This document shows, in pieces, positions 34,113 to 42,496 of a DNA stretch of 64,000 nt. The stretch is taken from positions 1,257,509 to 1,321,508 of the forward strand of contig CANMFU010000001.1 of the NCBI GenBank assembly GCA_947497295.1, read 5' to 3'. The DNA is from an uncultured Roseovarius sp. (GTDB lineage Bacteria; Pseudomonadota; Alphaproteobacteria; Rhodobacterales; Rhodobacteraceae). A model generated the notes under the pieces. That model was not told the origin of the DNA and did no database searches. It worked only from the letters and a program-made list of their open reading frames with translations. The stretch's first letter is position 1; each line of letters begins with the position of its first letter. The position numbers and the translations under genes were made by a program.

Positions 34113-34202
34113 GGAGGAGTGGCAGAGTGGTCGAATGCACCGGTCTTGAAAACCGACGAGGGTGAAAGTCCTCCGTGGGTTCGAATCCCACCTCCTCCGC
34201 CA
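34113..34202 (+). tRNA. tRNA-Ser(TGA)
   Basis: A 90-base class II tRNA with CCA encoded. Acceptor GGAGGAG pairs with CTCCTCC, the anticodon loop is CTTGAAA (TGA), a long variable arm follows (CGAGGGTGAAAGTCCTCCG), and the T-arm is GGGTTCGAATCCC. Its 3' end is the attachment site of element 2. Confidence 0.97.
34188..34202. repeat. attL of element 2: tRNA-Ser 3' end
   Basis: CCACCTCCTCCGCCA at the tRNA 3' end is repeated perfectly at 42689-42703, the far end of an integrase-, AlpA- and primase-bearing segment. Confidence 0.8.
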
Positions 34203-34500
34203 GAGCGTCCTAATTTTTTGATTTACTCCAATAGCTTGCGGGTTTTCTGGTTTACGGTTTCCCACAAAATTACCCCAATTCATTTTCGGATGGTAGCGGC
34301 TTTTATCGGACTCAACTTTTTGTCTCTGAATTGCCCGCGCGCATATTTGACTGTCCTCGCCGGTCCCGCGTCTCATGCTGCAATCTTTTAGACTGCCCCC
34401 GCCTTTGCCCAAAACCGCCAAATTGTGGATGCGTGTTTGTGCCTTTCATCGCCGGTCCTGAGAACGGTTGCAAAGAGGTTTTACGGCCCCCGCCCCCCTA
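34203..34500. other. Intergenic after tRNA-Ser, no gene seen
   Basis: About 300 bases at the inner left edge of element 2. AT-rich at first; a TTACCCC word at 34268 resembles the complement of the TGGGGTAAC repeats near 16148. No supported frame. Confidence 0.45.
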
Positions 34501-34640
34501 CACCTGAGATGAACGGGTAGCAGGTCCACATCCTCGGCAAACATGCAGAACACCAGCCGGTTGATAAAATGCGCAACCTCGTGCCCGTCATCCGGCACAC
34601 TTGCCAGCCGCGCACAGCCAGGCAACGGCATGGCTAACCT
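34500..34640 (-). pseudogene. Fragment of a MmeI-like DNA methyltransferase
   Basis: On the minus strand a frame reads DDGHEVAHFINRLVFCMFAE and DVDLLP, the N-terminal signature of large MmeI-type (type IIG) restriction-methylation proteins. About 40 residues are recognisable; on both sides the sequence changes. It is a relic of a lost restriction-modification gene. Confidence 0.45.
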
Positions 34641-34681
34641 GTGCGCTTTGATTTCGCGGTGCATCTTTTTGCACGGTGCAT

Positions 34682-34732
34682 GGGCGATATTTTCGGCGCG
34701 CGCACCTCCCACCCTGCTATTTCTGCTATTTC
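34682..34732 (-). repeat. Iteron-like repeat block, copy A
   Basis: Two tandem 9-mers CTGCTATTT (34714-34731; AAATAGCAG on the minus strand) next to a 30-bp stretch nearly identical to the block at 38570-38621. The shared block suggests a second copy of a satellite control region. Confidence 0.6.
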
Positions 34733-34769
34733 GCATACAATCTGTGCATCAGAATAAACGCAAAATGCT

Positions 34770-35813
34770 TTAGCAGCCCATCACGTCACAGATTCTCTGT
34801 CGGTAGATAGCATTCGTTCCGCTCATCGGCGGGACTTCCGCGGGCGAGCAAGACGAGACATAGTCTGGCGCGAGCCCAGTATTCACGCATTGCCCGATCT
34901 CCCAACCGGGGGGAATGTCACCAAGATCAACTTTCTGCCATTTTGGGTGGCCGGTTTTTTTAAGGGTGTCGAAATTGTTGAATATAAGGTTGGACACATC
35001 GGAGACGGCACGGCAGCTCTCGGCGTGGTAGCTATTGCGGGCCGGGTTGTACTCGTAGGTCATCAGGACCGCCTTGACCGCAACGACGCTCACGTCTTCT
35101 TGCTGAAAGGGGTAAGTGTTCGCCGGGATCTCGGTCGGCGTGTAGACGGACCGCAGGACCTCGTCCTCGATTCGGAGAAGATGGAAGTTCTCCGCATCGA
35201 TATTTGCCTCTGCAAATATTTTGGTCGGCGCGCCGACCACGTAGAAGAAGGCGTCGACCTCGCCATTCCGCAGGTTTTCGAGCGCGGCGTCCGGTCCGAT
35301 GGGCAGACGTTCGGCAGGTGTTATCCCGATGAGGTCCAGAATAAGCGACGCCGTTAGAAAGGTGCCGCTATCCTCGACACCGATGGCAACGCGCGCGTCA
35401 TTCAGATCCGCGATGGTCTCGATATCTTTTGTGGCAAGAATATGCACCTCCTCATTGTAAAGCGGAAAGGCAATGCGGACGCCTTGCACGGCCTCTTGTA
35501 TTGCTTCGTCTCGTGCCGAGTAGGTCCGCAGATATTCGAGGACATCGCTTTGAACAATCCCGAACTGGGTCGCACGGCGTTGACGGACCCCCAGGAAGTT
35601 CTCCAGTGATCCTGCACTCTCTCGCACCGTCAATGTCTGTCCGCACTCTTCCAGAAGTCCCGAGATATCGCGGCCGATCTGGATGTAGGTCCCCGAAGGG
35701 CCCCCGGTAAGTATGTTCTTCTCGAATTCTTGCTGAGCCTTCGCGGTCGGAGCTGCAAGGCAGAACAGGGCCAAAGCAAGAGCTTTCATGGCAGAGGCAT
35801 GCGTGATCGACAT
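34770..35813 (-). CDS. TAXI-family TRAP transporter solute-binding protein (no permease nearby)
   Basis: A periplasmic receptor of 347 residues with a signal peptide (MKALALALFCLAAPTAKAQQ). The TAXI fold is evident: NILTGGPSGTYIQIGRDISG, RESAGSLENFLGVRQRRATQ, FGIVQSDVLEYL, LNDARVAIGVEDSGTFLTA, and LRNGEVDAFFYVVGAPTKIF. The protein ends in ICDVMGC. TAXI receptors normally feed a TRAP permease; none is nearby. ATG 35813 follows AAGGAG. It lies 26 bases after the coiled-coil gene and forms an operon with it inside the tRNA-Ser element. It may sense or bind a ligand rather than transport it. Confidence 0.88.
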   Translation of the reverse strand: MSITHASAMKALALALFCLAAPTAKAQQEFEKNILTGGPSGTYIQIGRDISGLLEECGQTLTVRESAGSLENFLGVRQRRATQFGIVQSDVLEYLRTYSARDEAIQEAVQGVRIAFPLYNEEVHILATKDIETIADLNDARVAIGVEDSGTFLTASLILDLIGITPAERLPIGPDAALENLRNGEVDAFFYVVGAPTKIFAEANIDAENFHLLRIEDEVLRSVYTPTEIPANTYPFQQEDVSVVAVKAVLMTYEYNPARNSYHAESCRAVSDVSNLIFNNFDTLKKTGHPKWQKVDLGDIPPGWEIGQCVNTGLAPDYVSSCSPAEVPPMSGTNAIYRQRICDVMGC

Positions 35814-35839
35814 GGGGGCGTTTCTCCTTTTTGGGACGC

Positions 35840-37714
35840 TCAGCAACTGCCAAGGCTTCGGACCAGCGAAACCAGTGTCTGGCGGTTCACTTCTCCGAAG
35901 ACTTGCGACAGCGCATCGTAGGTACAAAGCTGATCGGCGAGCGCGGATCGAAGAGCCGCGCGTTCATCAGTGCTAATGCGTTCGAGGCCGGGCGCCGATG
36001 CAAGTGCGCGTAAGATCTGTCCCGCGCTGACCGGTACATTACGTCTGCGGCGCGTGTCTTCCGCTTCGGACTGTTGCGATGCGCCTTCGTCGTCGGCTTT
36101 GGTCGCAGCCAGACCTGCGTTCTGGTCCGCGATGGCCTGCTCCTGCGCAAGGCGCGCGTTTTCCAGGTCTTCGCGGGCGATGACAAGCTCGCTCCGGACG
36201 CTTTCCAACTCCTCGCGGACGGAAGCAAGATCGCCCTGGACGCTCTCAAGTTCGGCAACGGCTTGTTGTCGTTGCTTTTGCGCGTCCTCGCTCAAGGAGC
36301 GAGCGGTCATCTGCGCTTCTTGAGCCACCGAATTCTGTTCGAGGATGCGTCCTAGATCGGTTTCCGCCTGCTCTTGCTGCGCTTTCAGCTTCCGGAGCGC
36401 CTCCCGGATCGACACCGCTTCGGCTTGTAGGGTTTCGAGATTGGCGCGGGCCTCGGCTTCTGCGCCGCGGGCCGCATCCAGTTCATCCTGCGCTGTACCG
36501 ATCTGTTCACCAAGCGCCGTACTCTGCGCCTGAAGATCGGCAGCCCCGGTGGCAAGCCGGTCTCTGTTTTCGGTCGCGCTCTGGACTTCGGCGCGGATCA
36601 CATCGCGATTTTCGACGGCAGCTTGTGTCTCGGCTTCGAGCTGTTCCAGCTCATTGATTCGCGCCTGTCGATCCTGGGCGATGGTCTCGATCTCTCCTTC
36701 TAGAGCCCGGGACCGCCTTTTTAGCGAGGCGAGCTCTTGCTGCGCGGCTTCGATCGTTTCCCGCGTCTCGGCCAACCGTTCGTCGGCCACCTGCGTCTCA
36801 GCCTGAACCGCTTGCTGGGCCGCGATGGCTTGGTCGCGCTCTGTCTCCAATGCGGTCATGGTGTCCTGCAGCGCCGAAAGATCGGCTCGAAGCGTCGTGA
36901 TCTCCGCCTGCACCTCAGAGCGCGATGGATCGGCCTCGTCGTATTCTGTGCGGGTGGTCTGTGTGGCGTCGCTGAGCGCTTCAAATTCGGTTTGCAAAGT
37001 TTGCGTTTCCGCAAGGATTGCGGCGCGGTCGGCTTCCGCCTCTTCTTGTTGGTCGCGCGCGGCTTCAAGGGCTTCGGTTATCTTAGCAAGTTCGGCCCGC
37101 GCTGCCTCCGCCGCATCCTGCGCGGCATCGCGAGCAGCTTGCGTTTCCGCAATGCTGGCCTGGAGGTCGGGCAGGCTTTGACGGATTTCCTGCAGATCGC
37201 TCCTTGCGGCCTCGGCATCTGCGCGGGTCGCATCACGTTCGGCGGTCAAACCAGCAAGTTCTTCCGCGATCTGATCGCGGGCGTTCTGTGCCTGCGTAAG
37301 TTCCGCCATCAGCTCTGCGAGGTTCGACTGTGCGTCCGAAATAGCGCCGCGCGCCGTATCCATCGCGGCCTTAAGCTGTTCCCGCTCGGCCCGCAGGGTC
37401 TCGTCTTCGGTCGCGGAGGCGGACTCCGCCGGTATCCCTGAAGCTCCGTCGAGCTCGGACTGGGTTTGTGCAAGCTCTGCGTGCAGGCCGTCCAATGTGA
37501 CTTCTGTCTCGGTTTTCTTGGTTTCGAGCGTTTCGAGGATACGGCGGAACGACTGGACCTGCCGAGAGATCTGTTCAGCGTCCTCGCAACCGTCTCCAAC
37601 GCAGCCTTCCTGGGCGACGGCAGGAGCGAGCTGCAAAGAAAGCCCCAGACATACGGCAACCGCCTCTACGAAACCCGCTGTCCGCTCACGGTACGATAAC
37701 ACAGCCAGCTGCAT
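35840..37714 (-). CDS. Secreted long coiled-coil protein
   Basis: A 624-residue protein with a signal peptide (about residues 10-34, ending LAPAVAQEG), a short Cys-bearing region (GCVGDGCEDAEQ), then about 490 residues of nearly unbroken coiled coil rich in Glu, Gln, Ala and Leu heptads. The last 65 residues form a small domain (GQILRALASAPGLERISTDE to LCTYDALSQVFGEVNRQTLV) ending in SLGSC. GGGGAG precedes ATG 37714. First gene of an operon with a TAXI receptor. It likely spans or measures the periplasm; function unknown. Both operon proteins end in Cys. Confidence 0.8.
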   Translation of the reverse strand: MQLAVLSYRERTAGFVEAVAVCLGLSLQLAPAVAQEGCVGDGCEDAEQISRQVQSFRRILETLETKKTETEVTLDGLHAELAQTQSELDGASGIPAESASATEDETLRAEREQLKAAMDTARGAISDAQSNLAELMAELTQAQNARDQIAEELAGLTAERDATRADAEAARSDLQEIRQSLPDLQASIAETQAARDAAQDAAEAARAELAKITEALEAARDQQEEAEADRAAILAETQTLQTEFEALSDATQTTRTEYDEADPSRSEVQAEITTLRADLSALQDTMTALETERDQAIAAQQAVQAETQVADERLAETRETIEAAQQELASLKRRSRALEGEIETIAQDRQARINELEQLEAETQAAVENRDVIRAEVQSATENRDRLATGAADLQAQSTALGEQIGTAQDELDAARGAEAEARANLETLQAEAVSIREALRKLKAQQEQAETDLGRILEQNSVAQEAQMTARSLSEDAQKQRQQAVAELESVQGDLASVREELESVRSELVIAREDLENARLAQEQAIADQNAGLAATKADDEGASQQSEAEDTRRRRNVPVSAGQILRALASAPGLERISTDERAALRSALADQLCTYDALSQVFGEVNRQTLVSLVRSLGSC

Positions 37715-37821
37715 TCAGCGCTCCCCACGACCCGTCTCGCATTCAAGAAAGGCATAAAGAACGTTCGGACGCAAACCCTTTTCTATCCGTATCTTAGGGC
37801 GGAAAGGCCGGAATAAAAATG

Positions 37822-38382
37822 TCACTCGCGCATTGGTTGTAATATAATTCGATGAAATCTCTTAAAGAAAGTATAAAGGTCGGGACCGGGGTTAACGGCA
37901 TTTTCAGCACCCGCGATTCCGCGCGCGCCTGGGCGCGCGGGTTGGTATGACCAGCGTGCTACATACCTAGGGAAGGTTCGGCCCAGCTTGTTAAGCGCGC
38001 GTTCCGTCGAATCCTGTTGCGTTATATTCTCAACATGATTGAACCGCCGCGCCATCATCATCGTCGCTTGATGTATCGCCGCCATCTGCGTCAACGGCAG
38101 GGTTTCGGCGGCGTCCCTCGGCTTCATGCTATCAACAAAGCCCAGCGCAAAGTTTGATGCGCCTTCATCTACACGTTTGCCATGCGACCCTAGAACCGCA
38201 ATTTGCCCCAGCAATTCACTGATAATAGCCTTGTCCGGTGTGATTGGGCATTGGCGTTCAACATCGCCGCGCGTCTCGACTTGCAGCACATCGTCGGCCC
38301 CCGTGGCAAACGCCAGTCTGGGCGGATTGGTCACTTTCGCTATCGCCCCGGCGCAACTCGATCTATCCACTTTTACGGTCAC
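37822..38382 (-). CDS. Phage/satellite hypothetical protein, altered C-terminus
   Basis: A 186-residue protein starting at GTG 38382, with AAGGG six bases upstream. The central part (DEGASNFALGFVDSMKPRDA; TQMAAIHQATMMMARRFNHV; QQDSTERALNKLGRTF) matches a conserved phage protein commonly encoded just before the terminase small subunit. After about residue 135 the family C-terminus is replaced by unrelated sequence, so a junction probably lies near 37975. In an intact satellite the packaging genes would follow; here the coiled-coil cargo gene does. Confidence 0.55.
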   Translation of the reverse strand: MTVKVDRSSCAGAIAKVTNPPRLAFATGADDVLQVETRGDVERQCPITPDKAIISELLGQIAVLGSHGKRVDEGASNFALGFVDSMKPRDAAETLPLTQMAAIHQATMMMARRFNHVENITQQDSTERALNKLGRTFPRYVARWSYQPARPGARGIAGAENAVNPGPDLYTFFKRFHRIILQPMRE

Positions 38383-38405
38383 CTTTCGCCCTTCTTTTTT
38401 TCAAT

Positions 38406-38552
38406 CTACTGTCTCGACAGGCCATCCCAGATCCGCCCGCGCGGCCCGTGCCTTTCCCAACTGGAAAGACTGCGCCAAGCGTCCAGCGACACAACGTGCC
38501 CGGTATATGTCAGCGGTCTGCCCCCGCTGGTCCGACCATATGGCATGGTCAT
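38406..38552 (-). CDS. Small phage/satellite protein
   Basis: A 48-residue protein: GGRPLTYTGHVVSLDAWRSL and SSWERHGPRGRIWDGLSRQ. I recall similar short proteins (TYTG..VSLD.W...S.WE.HGP.G) in Rhodobacteraceae prophages, upstream of packaging genes. ATG 38552 or 38546 is the start; no strong ribosome site. An overlapping frame (38401-38601) is less protein-like. Confidence 0.45.
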   Translation of the reverse strand: MTMPYGRTSGGRPLTYTGHVVSLDAWRSLSSWERHGPRGRIWDGLSRQ

Positions 38553-38569
38553 CGCTTGCGGCGTTGCGC

Positions 38570-38638
38570 TGGGCGATATTTCCGGCGAGCGCACCTCCCA
38601 TCCTGCTATTTCTGCTATTTCTGCTATTCCTGCTACTG
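38570..38638 (-). repeat. Iteron-like repeat block, copy B
   Basis: Four tandem 9-mers (CTGCTATTT twice, CTGCTATTC, CTGCTACTG) at 38603-38638, immediately after the primase gene. The flanking 30 bp are nearly identical to copy A at 34682. Could be the replication origin or regulator-binding array of the satellite. Confidence 0.6.
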
Positions 38639-38674
38639 GATCCGCGCCCTTTACACGCCGCGCAGGTATGTCAG

Positions 38675-39472
38675 CTAACGCGTACGGTCGAGTTCACCTT
38701 TGTAGAGCGCATGGGCGTTTTGCCAGCTTTGCATTTCGTCGCGCTGGGCGGTTGCCGCCTCGAGTTCAGGGTCGCGCACTGCATCCAGCAACGGGCCATA
38801 GCATGCAGATTTACGCTCGCCACTTGCTGCAATGGTCAGGCAATAGAGCGACAGCGCGCGCGGCCCGTCCAGCGTCTCCACATTGGCAAAGCCCTGCACG
38901 GCCAGCTTTATAGCGCCGCCAGAGACGCGGCCCAGCATCAGCTTGTCGGGCGTCACCTCGGCCTTGCCGCCGTGCGGTGCCAGGTAGGTGCGATGCACGG
39001 CACAGCCAATCGCACCGTCCACCAGCGCCAGCATTGCCGGAAAGCGTTTGGCGGTCGGGTGCCAGCAGGCAGACAGAAAGCGCAGGGTTTCGGGAAGGGG
39101 GCAGTAAATGCCCCGCCCCCTCAAATAGCTTTCGGCCAAGGTGCCGCTGATCGGCTGCGCCTCTTGCCACAGCCTGTGCGCTTGCGCGGCCCGCTTTGCC
39201 GCGTCAGCCCGTTCCTGCGCCTGCCGTGCAGCCACCTCGGACGGATCCGGCGCGGCATAGTCGCCGGGTACGATGCCAGCCGCCGCGCGCATGTCGTCAA
39301 AGTCGCAGCCCGATTTCTTGCAATGCAGCAAGAGCCGCCCGCCATCGCCATCGGCCAGCGTCAGGGCGTTCTGTCCCTTTTGCCGGCCGGGCTGGCACAC
39401 CGGGCAGGCCGCGCTGCCGTAGCCGCCATACCATTCGCCGCGCAACTCCCGCGTGATCTGTCTCGCGTCCAT
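38675..39472 (-). CDS. Satellite primase, fused by deletion to a DUF3987-type helicase fragment
   Basis: A 265-residue protein. The N-terminal zinc ribbon has CPVCQPGRQKGQNA then LLLHCKKSGC; a DUF7146-like/Toprim primase region follows (LAESYLRGRGIYCPLPETLR; AIGCAVHRTYLAPHGGKAEV; KLMLGRVSGGAIKLA). From about residue 190 the sequence is instead a DUF3987-like segment (FANVETLDGPRALSLYCLTI; AASGERKSAC), which normally belongs to the next gene and runs for hundreds of residues; here it stops after 70. So an internal deletion fused primase to helicase and the 3' end is lost. ATG 39472 overlaps the stop of the 31-residue gene (TGATG). Confidence 0.65.
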   Translation of the reverse strand: MDARQITRELRGEWYGGYGSAACPVCQPGRQKGQNALTLADGDGGRLLLHCKKSGCDFDDMRAAAGIVPGDYAAPDPSEVAARQAQERADAAKRAAQAHRLWQEAQPISGTLAESYLRGRGIYCPLPETLRFLSACWHPTAKRFPAMLALVDGAIGCAVHRTYLAPHGGKAEVTPDKLMLGRVSGGAIKLAVQGFANVETLDGPRALSLYCLTIAASGERKSACYGPLLDAVRDPELEAATAQRDEMQSWQNAHALYKGELDRTR

Positions 39473-39567
39473 CAGCACGCCCCCCAGATCAATGCAGCCA
39501 AGGCGTGCGCCTGCGCTTCGGTCAGGCCATGCCCACGCATCAGGAAAGCGATTTGCAGCCTGTTCAT
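39472..39567 (-). CDS. 31-residue conserved-looking small protein
   Basis: Reads MNRLQIAFLMRGHGLTEAQA and HALAALIWGAC. It overlaps the stop of the winged-helix gene (ATGA) and the start of the primase gene (TGATG), so three genes are chained by overlaps, which strongly supports translation. Looks like a single helix-turn-helix unit. Confidence 0.6.
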   Translation of the reverse strand: MNRLQIAFLMRGHGLTEAQAHALAALIWGAC

Positions 39568-39968
39568 GCCGCTTCCCCTTTCCAGCCCAGAGACACGCCG
39601 GAGCGCAGCACGTATCGCGCATGATGCCCCGGAAAGCCGCCTTCATGCGGTTCCGTGATGGTTTCAATCTCCACCCCAAGGTTGCGCAGATCATGGACAT
39701 AAGCGGCCCAGCGCGGCGCAGGATTTAAAATAGGCGTGCAGCCCATCGCCCCAGCGTTGCGCAACTGTTCCAGCGCCCAACGGTCGCGCCCTGAAACGGT
39801 GATGCAGAAAGCCTCGCCCGCGCTGGGCGTGATGCGATAAAGCGTGCCGCCGCTATGGCGCTTGATGCGCTTGGATGATATATTTCGGGTGTTCGTCGCG
39901 CCTGCAAACGAAACATCCCGCGTCGTGTCAGCTTGCCCGCTGCACGGCGCGTTCTTTTTTCCCGCCAC
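39564..39968 (-). CDS. Winged-helix phage/satellite protein
   Basis: A 134-residue protein whose C-terminal 75 residues form a winged helix: RDRWALEQLRNAGAMGCTPI, NPAPRWAAYVHDLRNLGVEI, ETITEPHEGGFPGHHARYVL. This is common in satellite and phage early operons between AlpA and primase. The start is GTG 39968, just after the alpA stop. The N-terminal 55 residues are polar and low in structure. Likely DNA-binding. Confidence 0.65.
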   Translation of the reverse strand: MAGKKNAPCSGQADTTRDVSFAGATNTRNISSKRIKRHSGGTLYRITPSAGEAFCITVSGRDRWALEQLRNAGAMGCTPILNPAPRWAAYVHDLRNLGVEIETITEPHEGGFPGHHARYVLRSGVSLGWKGEAA

Positions 39969-39971
39969 CTA

Positions 39972-40157
39972 TCAAGCGACGTCCTGGGCGCGGCTATCTA
40001 GCCACGTTGCAATATCGGCCTCGCGCCAACCGACGGCGCGCTTGCCCAACTTGATCGGCTTGGGAAACGTGCGCTCCGCCATCATGGTGTAAAGAGTTGA
40101 GCGGGAAAGCCCGGTGACGCGTTCAACATCTGGGCGGCGATAGACTTTTAATGTCAT
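39972..40157 (-). CDS. alpA: AlpA-family excisionase/transcription regulator
   Basis: A 61-residue helix-turn-helix protein: KVYRRPDVERVTGLSRSTLY, TMMAERTFPKPIKLGKRAVG and WREADIATWLDSR, the complete AlpA/MerR-like signature. In P4-type satellites and PICIs AlpA activates the element or controls excision. ATG 40157 follows AAGGACTGAT; the frame extends to 40226 but without support. First gene of the early operon. Confidence 0.9.
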   Translation of the reverse strand: MTLKVYRRPDVERVTGLSRSTLYTMMAERTFPKPIKLGKRAVGWREADIATWLDSRAQDVA

Positions 40158-40654
40158 ATCAGTCCTTTGGTGATGCGTTCCGATAAATTCCACAAAGGTC
40201 TTGAACGGAACAAGATTCGCATGCACAAAAGGTGTAGGAAAAGTCCTAGCAGATTTGTCCTCACCTCGCCCCGCATTTCTGTTGGCGCAGATTTGCGGGG
40301 CACTTACTTGGGCGCACTGTTTCCAAGAAGTACCAGCAAGATGACGGGTTTAGCCCCACCCCGTCAACGCGTAAAATAAGCCAACATTCATCTGGTTGCC
40401 GTTGACCTTTCACGTTTCGTCAGATCCAGCCGCCGCTAGCCGAGCCTCCCACAGGTCATACACACCATCGTAGCCGTTTACTGCTACGCATAAGTGTTTG
40501 TAAAACCTGCTGACCGACACTTTCATCTTAATATTTCGTGAGGTTATCCACTGCGTGCGGCGATGAGTTATTTACCGTATAAGTGGTTTATATTTTTTTC
40601 CGTCAGTTAAATTGAACCGACACACCGCCACTCGCAGAAAGCTTCAAGCAAGCT
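40158..40654. other. Intergenic region between alpA and the integrase remnant
   Basis: About 500 bases, AT-rich near 40500-40620, with no supported frame. Likely holds the alpA promoter and control sites; none could be assigned with confidence. Confidence 0.45.
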
Positions 40655-41300
40655 TCAGTAGTGCGAATCTTGCGTTCCTATCCGAAAAATTTCCCCTCGC
40701 CGCACCACCAAATACCCCGCCCAGCTTTCCAGCATCTTGCGCCGCTTTTCAAAATGATCTGAGCGGGCATAGGCGGCTTCAACCTTGCTTTTGACCACAT
40801 GCCCAGCGCGGCCTCGGCCACCTCGCGCGGGAAATTCGTCTGTTCCTGCGCCCACATCCGAAAAGACGTGCGGAACCCATGCACATCCACGTCAAAGCCC
40901 TCTTCCTTGACCAGCTTGGAAAGCGTCTTGTCCGACAGCGGCTTGTCCCGCCTGGATGGAAACACCAGCCCCGATGCGCCGCGCAGCGCCTCGGCTTCGG
41001 TCAGGATTTCCAGCGCGCGGGCAGACAGCGGAACGTGGTGCGGCTTTTTCGCTTTCATCCGCGTGGCTGGCACGTTCCAAATAGCAGCTTTAGCAGTTTT
41101 AGCAGTCTCGCCACCCTGAAATTCGATTTCATCCCACAGCGCCCCGCGCACCTCGCCAGAGCGGGAAGCGGTCAGGATAAGAAAATCAAGCGCCAGCTTT
41201 GTGGCGGGCCGTGCGCGGGACGCCTGCACCACGTCGATACAATTTTGCACCTCGTCATAGGGTAGCGCCTTGCGATGCGCCTTGACCCTTTCGCGCTTTT
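40655..41300 (-). pseudogene. P4-type integrase 1, C-terminal half with frameshift
   Basis: The minus strand carries the catalytic part of a P4-like tyrosine recombinase: KAHRKALPYDEVQNCIDVVQ, DFLILTASRSGEVRGALWDE (first catalytic Arg), MKAKKPHHVPLSARALEIL, VHGFRTSFRMWAQEQTNFPR (HxxR) and then EVAEAALG. Near 40800 a G is missing from a G run, moving the rest (HVVKSKVEAAYARSDHFEKR, with the Tyr) into another frame. The N-terminal half is absent: at about 41300 the sequence meets integrase 2 in opposite orientation. Inactive. Confidence 0.8.
41079..41105 (+). repeat. Three tandem 9-mers of the iteron type inside integrase 1
   Basis: AAATAGCAG, CTTTAGCAG, TTTTAGCAG in tandem on the plus strand, matching the 9-bp unit of copies A and B. 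Lies within codons of integrase 1, so it could be coding coincidence or a shared protein-binding site. Confidence 0.4.
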
Positions 41301-42116
41301 GTCCGGAAGGCCGGTCCCGGTCGGCACGCGGACGGCGGCGGGCTATACCTAAAAGTCGATCCCTCTGACGCAAGGCGCTGGATACTGCGAACAGTCGTTC
41401 GCGGGCGTCGCCGGGACTATGGCCTCGGATCGGCCAATCTGGTGTCGCTCGCAGAAGCGCGCGAGAAGGCTTTCGAGCTTCGCCGGATCGCCAGAAATGG
41501 CGGCAATCCGAAGGTGCGAACGCGCGAAGACGAAGGCAAGACCACGACCTTCAAGGAGCTTGCCTGCCTCGTCCATGAGCGAAAGTTCAAGGACAACAAG
41601 AACAACGGAAAGCATATCGCGCAGTGGATTCGCACCCTCGAAACCTACGCCTTCCCGACGCTGGCCAACTTGACCGTTTCCGAGATTCACCAGGACGATA
41701 TCGAAGCGGTCCTCGACCCTATCTGGACAGCAAAGCCGGAAACCGCCCGCCGGGTGCTTCAACGCATATCGACGGTGTTCGATTTTGCTTGTGGTCGAGG
41801 CTACCGCACAACCGGAAACCCGGCGACCGAAATGCTTAGCTCAATGCGCCCCCAGCGGCAGAAGGCGGAACACTTCAAGGCGCTGGACTACCACGACCTC
41901 CCTGAGCTAACGGCAAAGCTGCTCTCACAGAACGCGGTGGGCGCGCTCGCTCTACGGCTCACGATCCTCACAGCAGAGCGCTCGGCATCTGTCCGCTTCG
42001 CGCAGTGGGATCACTTCGATGATGCGCTCACCGAATGGACCATCCCTGCCGAGCTGATAAAGACGCGAAACGAGTTCGTTGTCCCGATCTCGACCCACGC
42101 GCGTAAGGTGCTTTTG
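41295..42116 (+). pseudogene. P4-type integrase 2, C-terminus missing
   Basis: The plus strand encodes an arm-binding DUF4102 domain (FVRKAGPGRHADGGGLYLKV; RRRDYGLGSANLVSLAEARE), a core-binding domain (FKELACLVHERKFKDNKNNG; VLQRISTVFDFACGRGYRTT) and the first part of the catalytic domain (LRLTILTAERSASVRFAQWD with an Arg; FVVPISTHARKVLL). It stops at about 42116, where it meets a minus-strand ATPase fragment. The HxxR and Tyr motifs are lost. It differs in sequence from integrase 1 where they overlap, so it is a second element. Confidence 0.75.
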
Positions 42117-42392
42117 GCACAGGACGCCATAAGCGTCTTCGGCGGCGTAGTAGATCACCACTGCGTTTTTCACGCGCAAGCCTCCGAAATCGCGTCCCTG
42201 CGCCGCGTGCGCCGCGATGGCTGCGGTGATTGTCGATTTGCCCAGAGCGGGCGCGCCAGAAATCATCGCCACTTCACCGGGCTTGAACAGGTTTTTTACG
42301 ATAAATGGTCCGTTGATACTTGGCCGAAACTCACCGGCTTTGCTCACAGTCGGCGCAGGATTAGATTGGTAGTTGGAGGGCGTGGTTTTCAT
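42117..42392 (-). pseudogene. RepA-like AAA ATPase, N-terminal fragment
   Basis: About 92 residues: GEFRPSINGPFIVKNLFKPG, Walker A in MISGAPALGKSTITAAIAAH, and VVIYYAAEDAYGVL (Walker B-like). This is the start of a RepA/AAA_25-type replicative ATPase. The frame then passes into the antisense of integrase 2. ATG 42392 is a plausible start (GAAAGA upstream). Most of the protein is gone. Confidence 0.7.
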
Positions 42393-42496
42393 GGTCAGTC
42401 TTTCGTTTCTGGTTAGTTGGGATCGGCACCGCGCTTCTCCCTTATAAACAGGACATTGCTCCGAAGACGCCCGGACAAAAACGAAATCTCAAAAAA

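Noticed and set aside
38401..38601. Frame beginning MGGALAGNIAQ after the iteron block
   Set aside because: Overlaps the more protein-like 48-residue frame. The similar stretch at 34680-34730 shows it is part of a duplicated non-coding block rather than a conserved protein.
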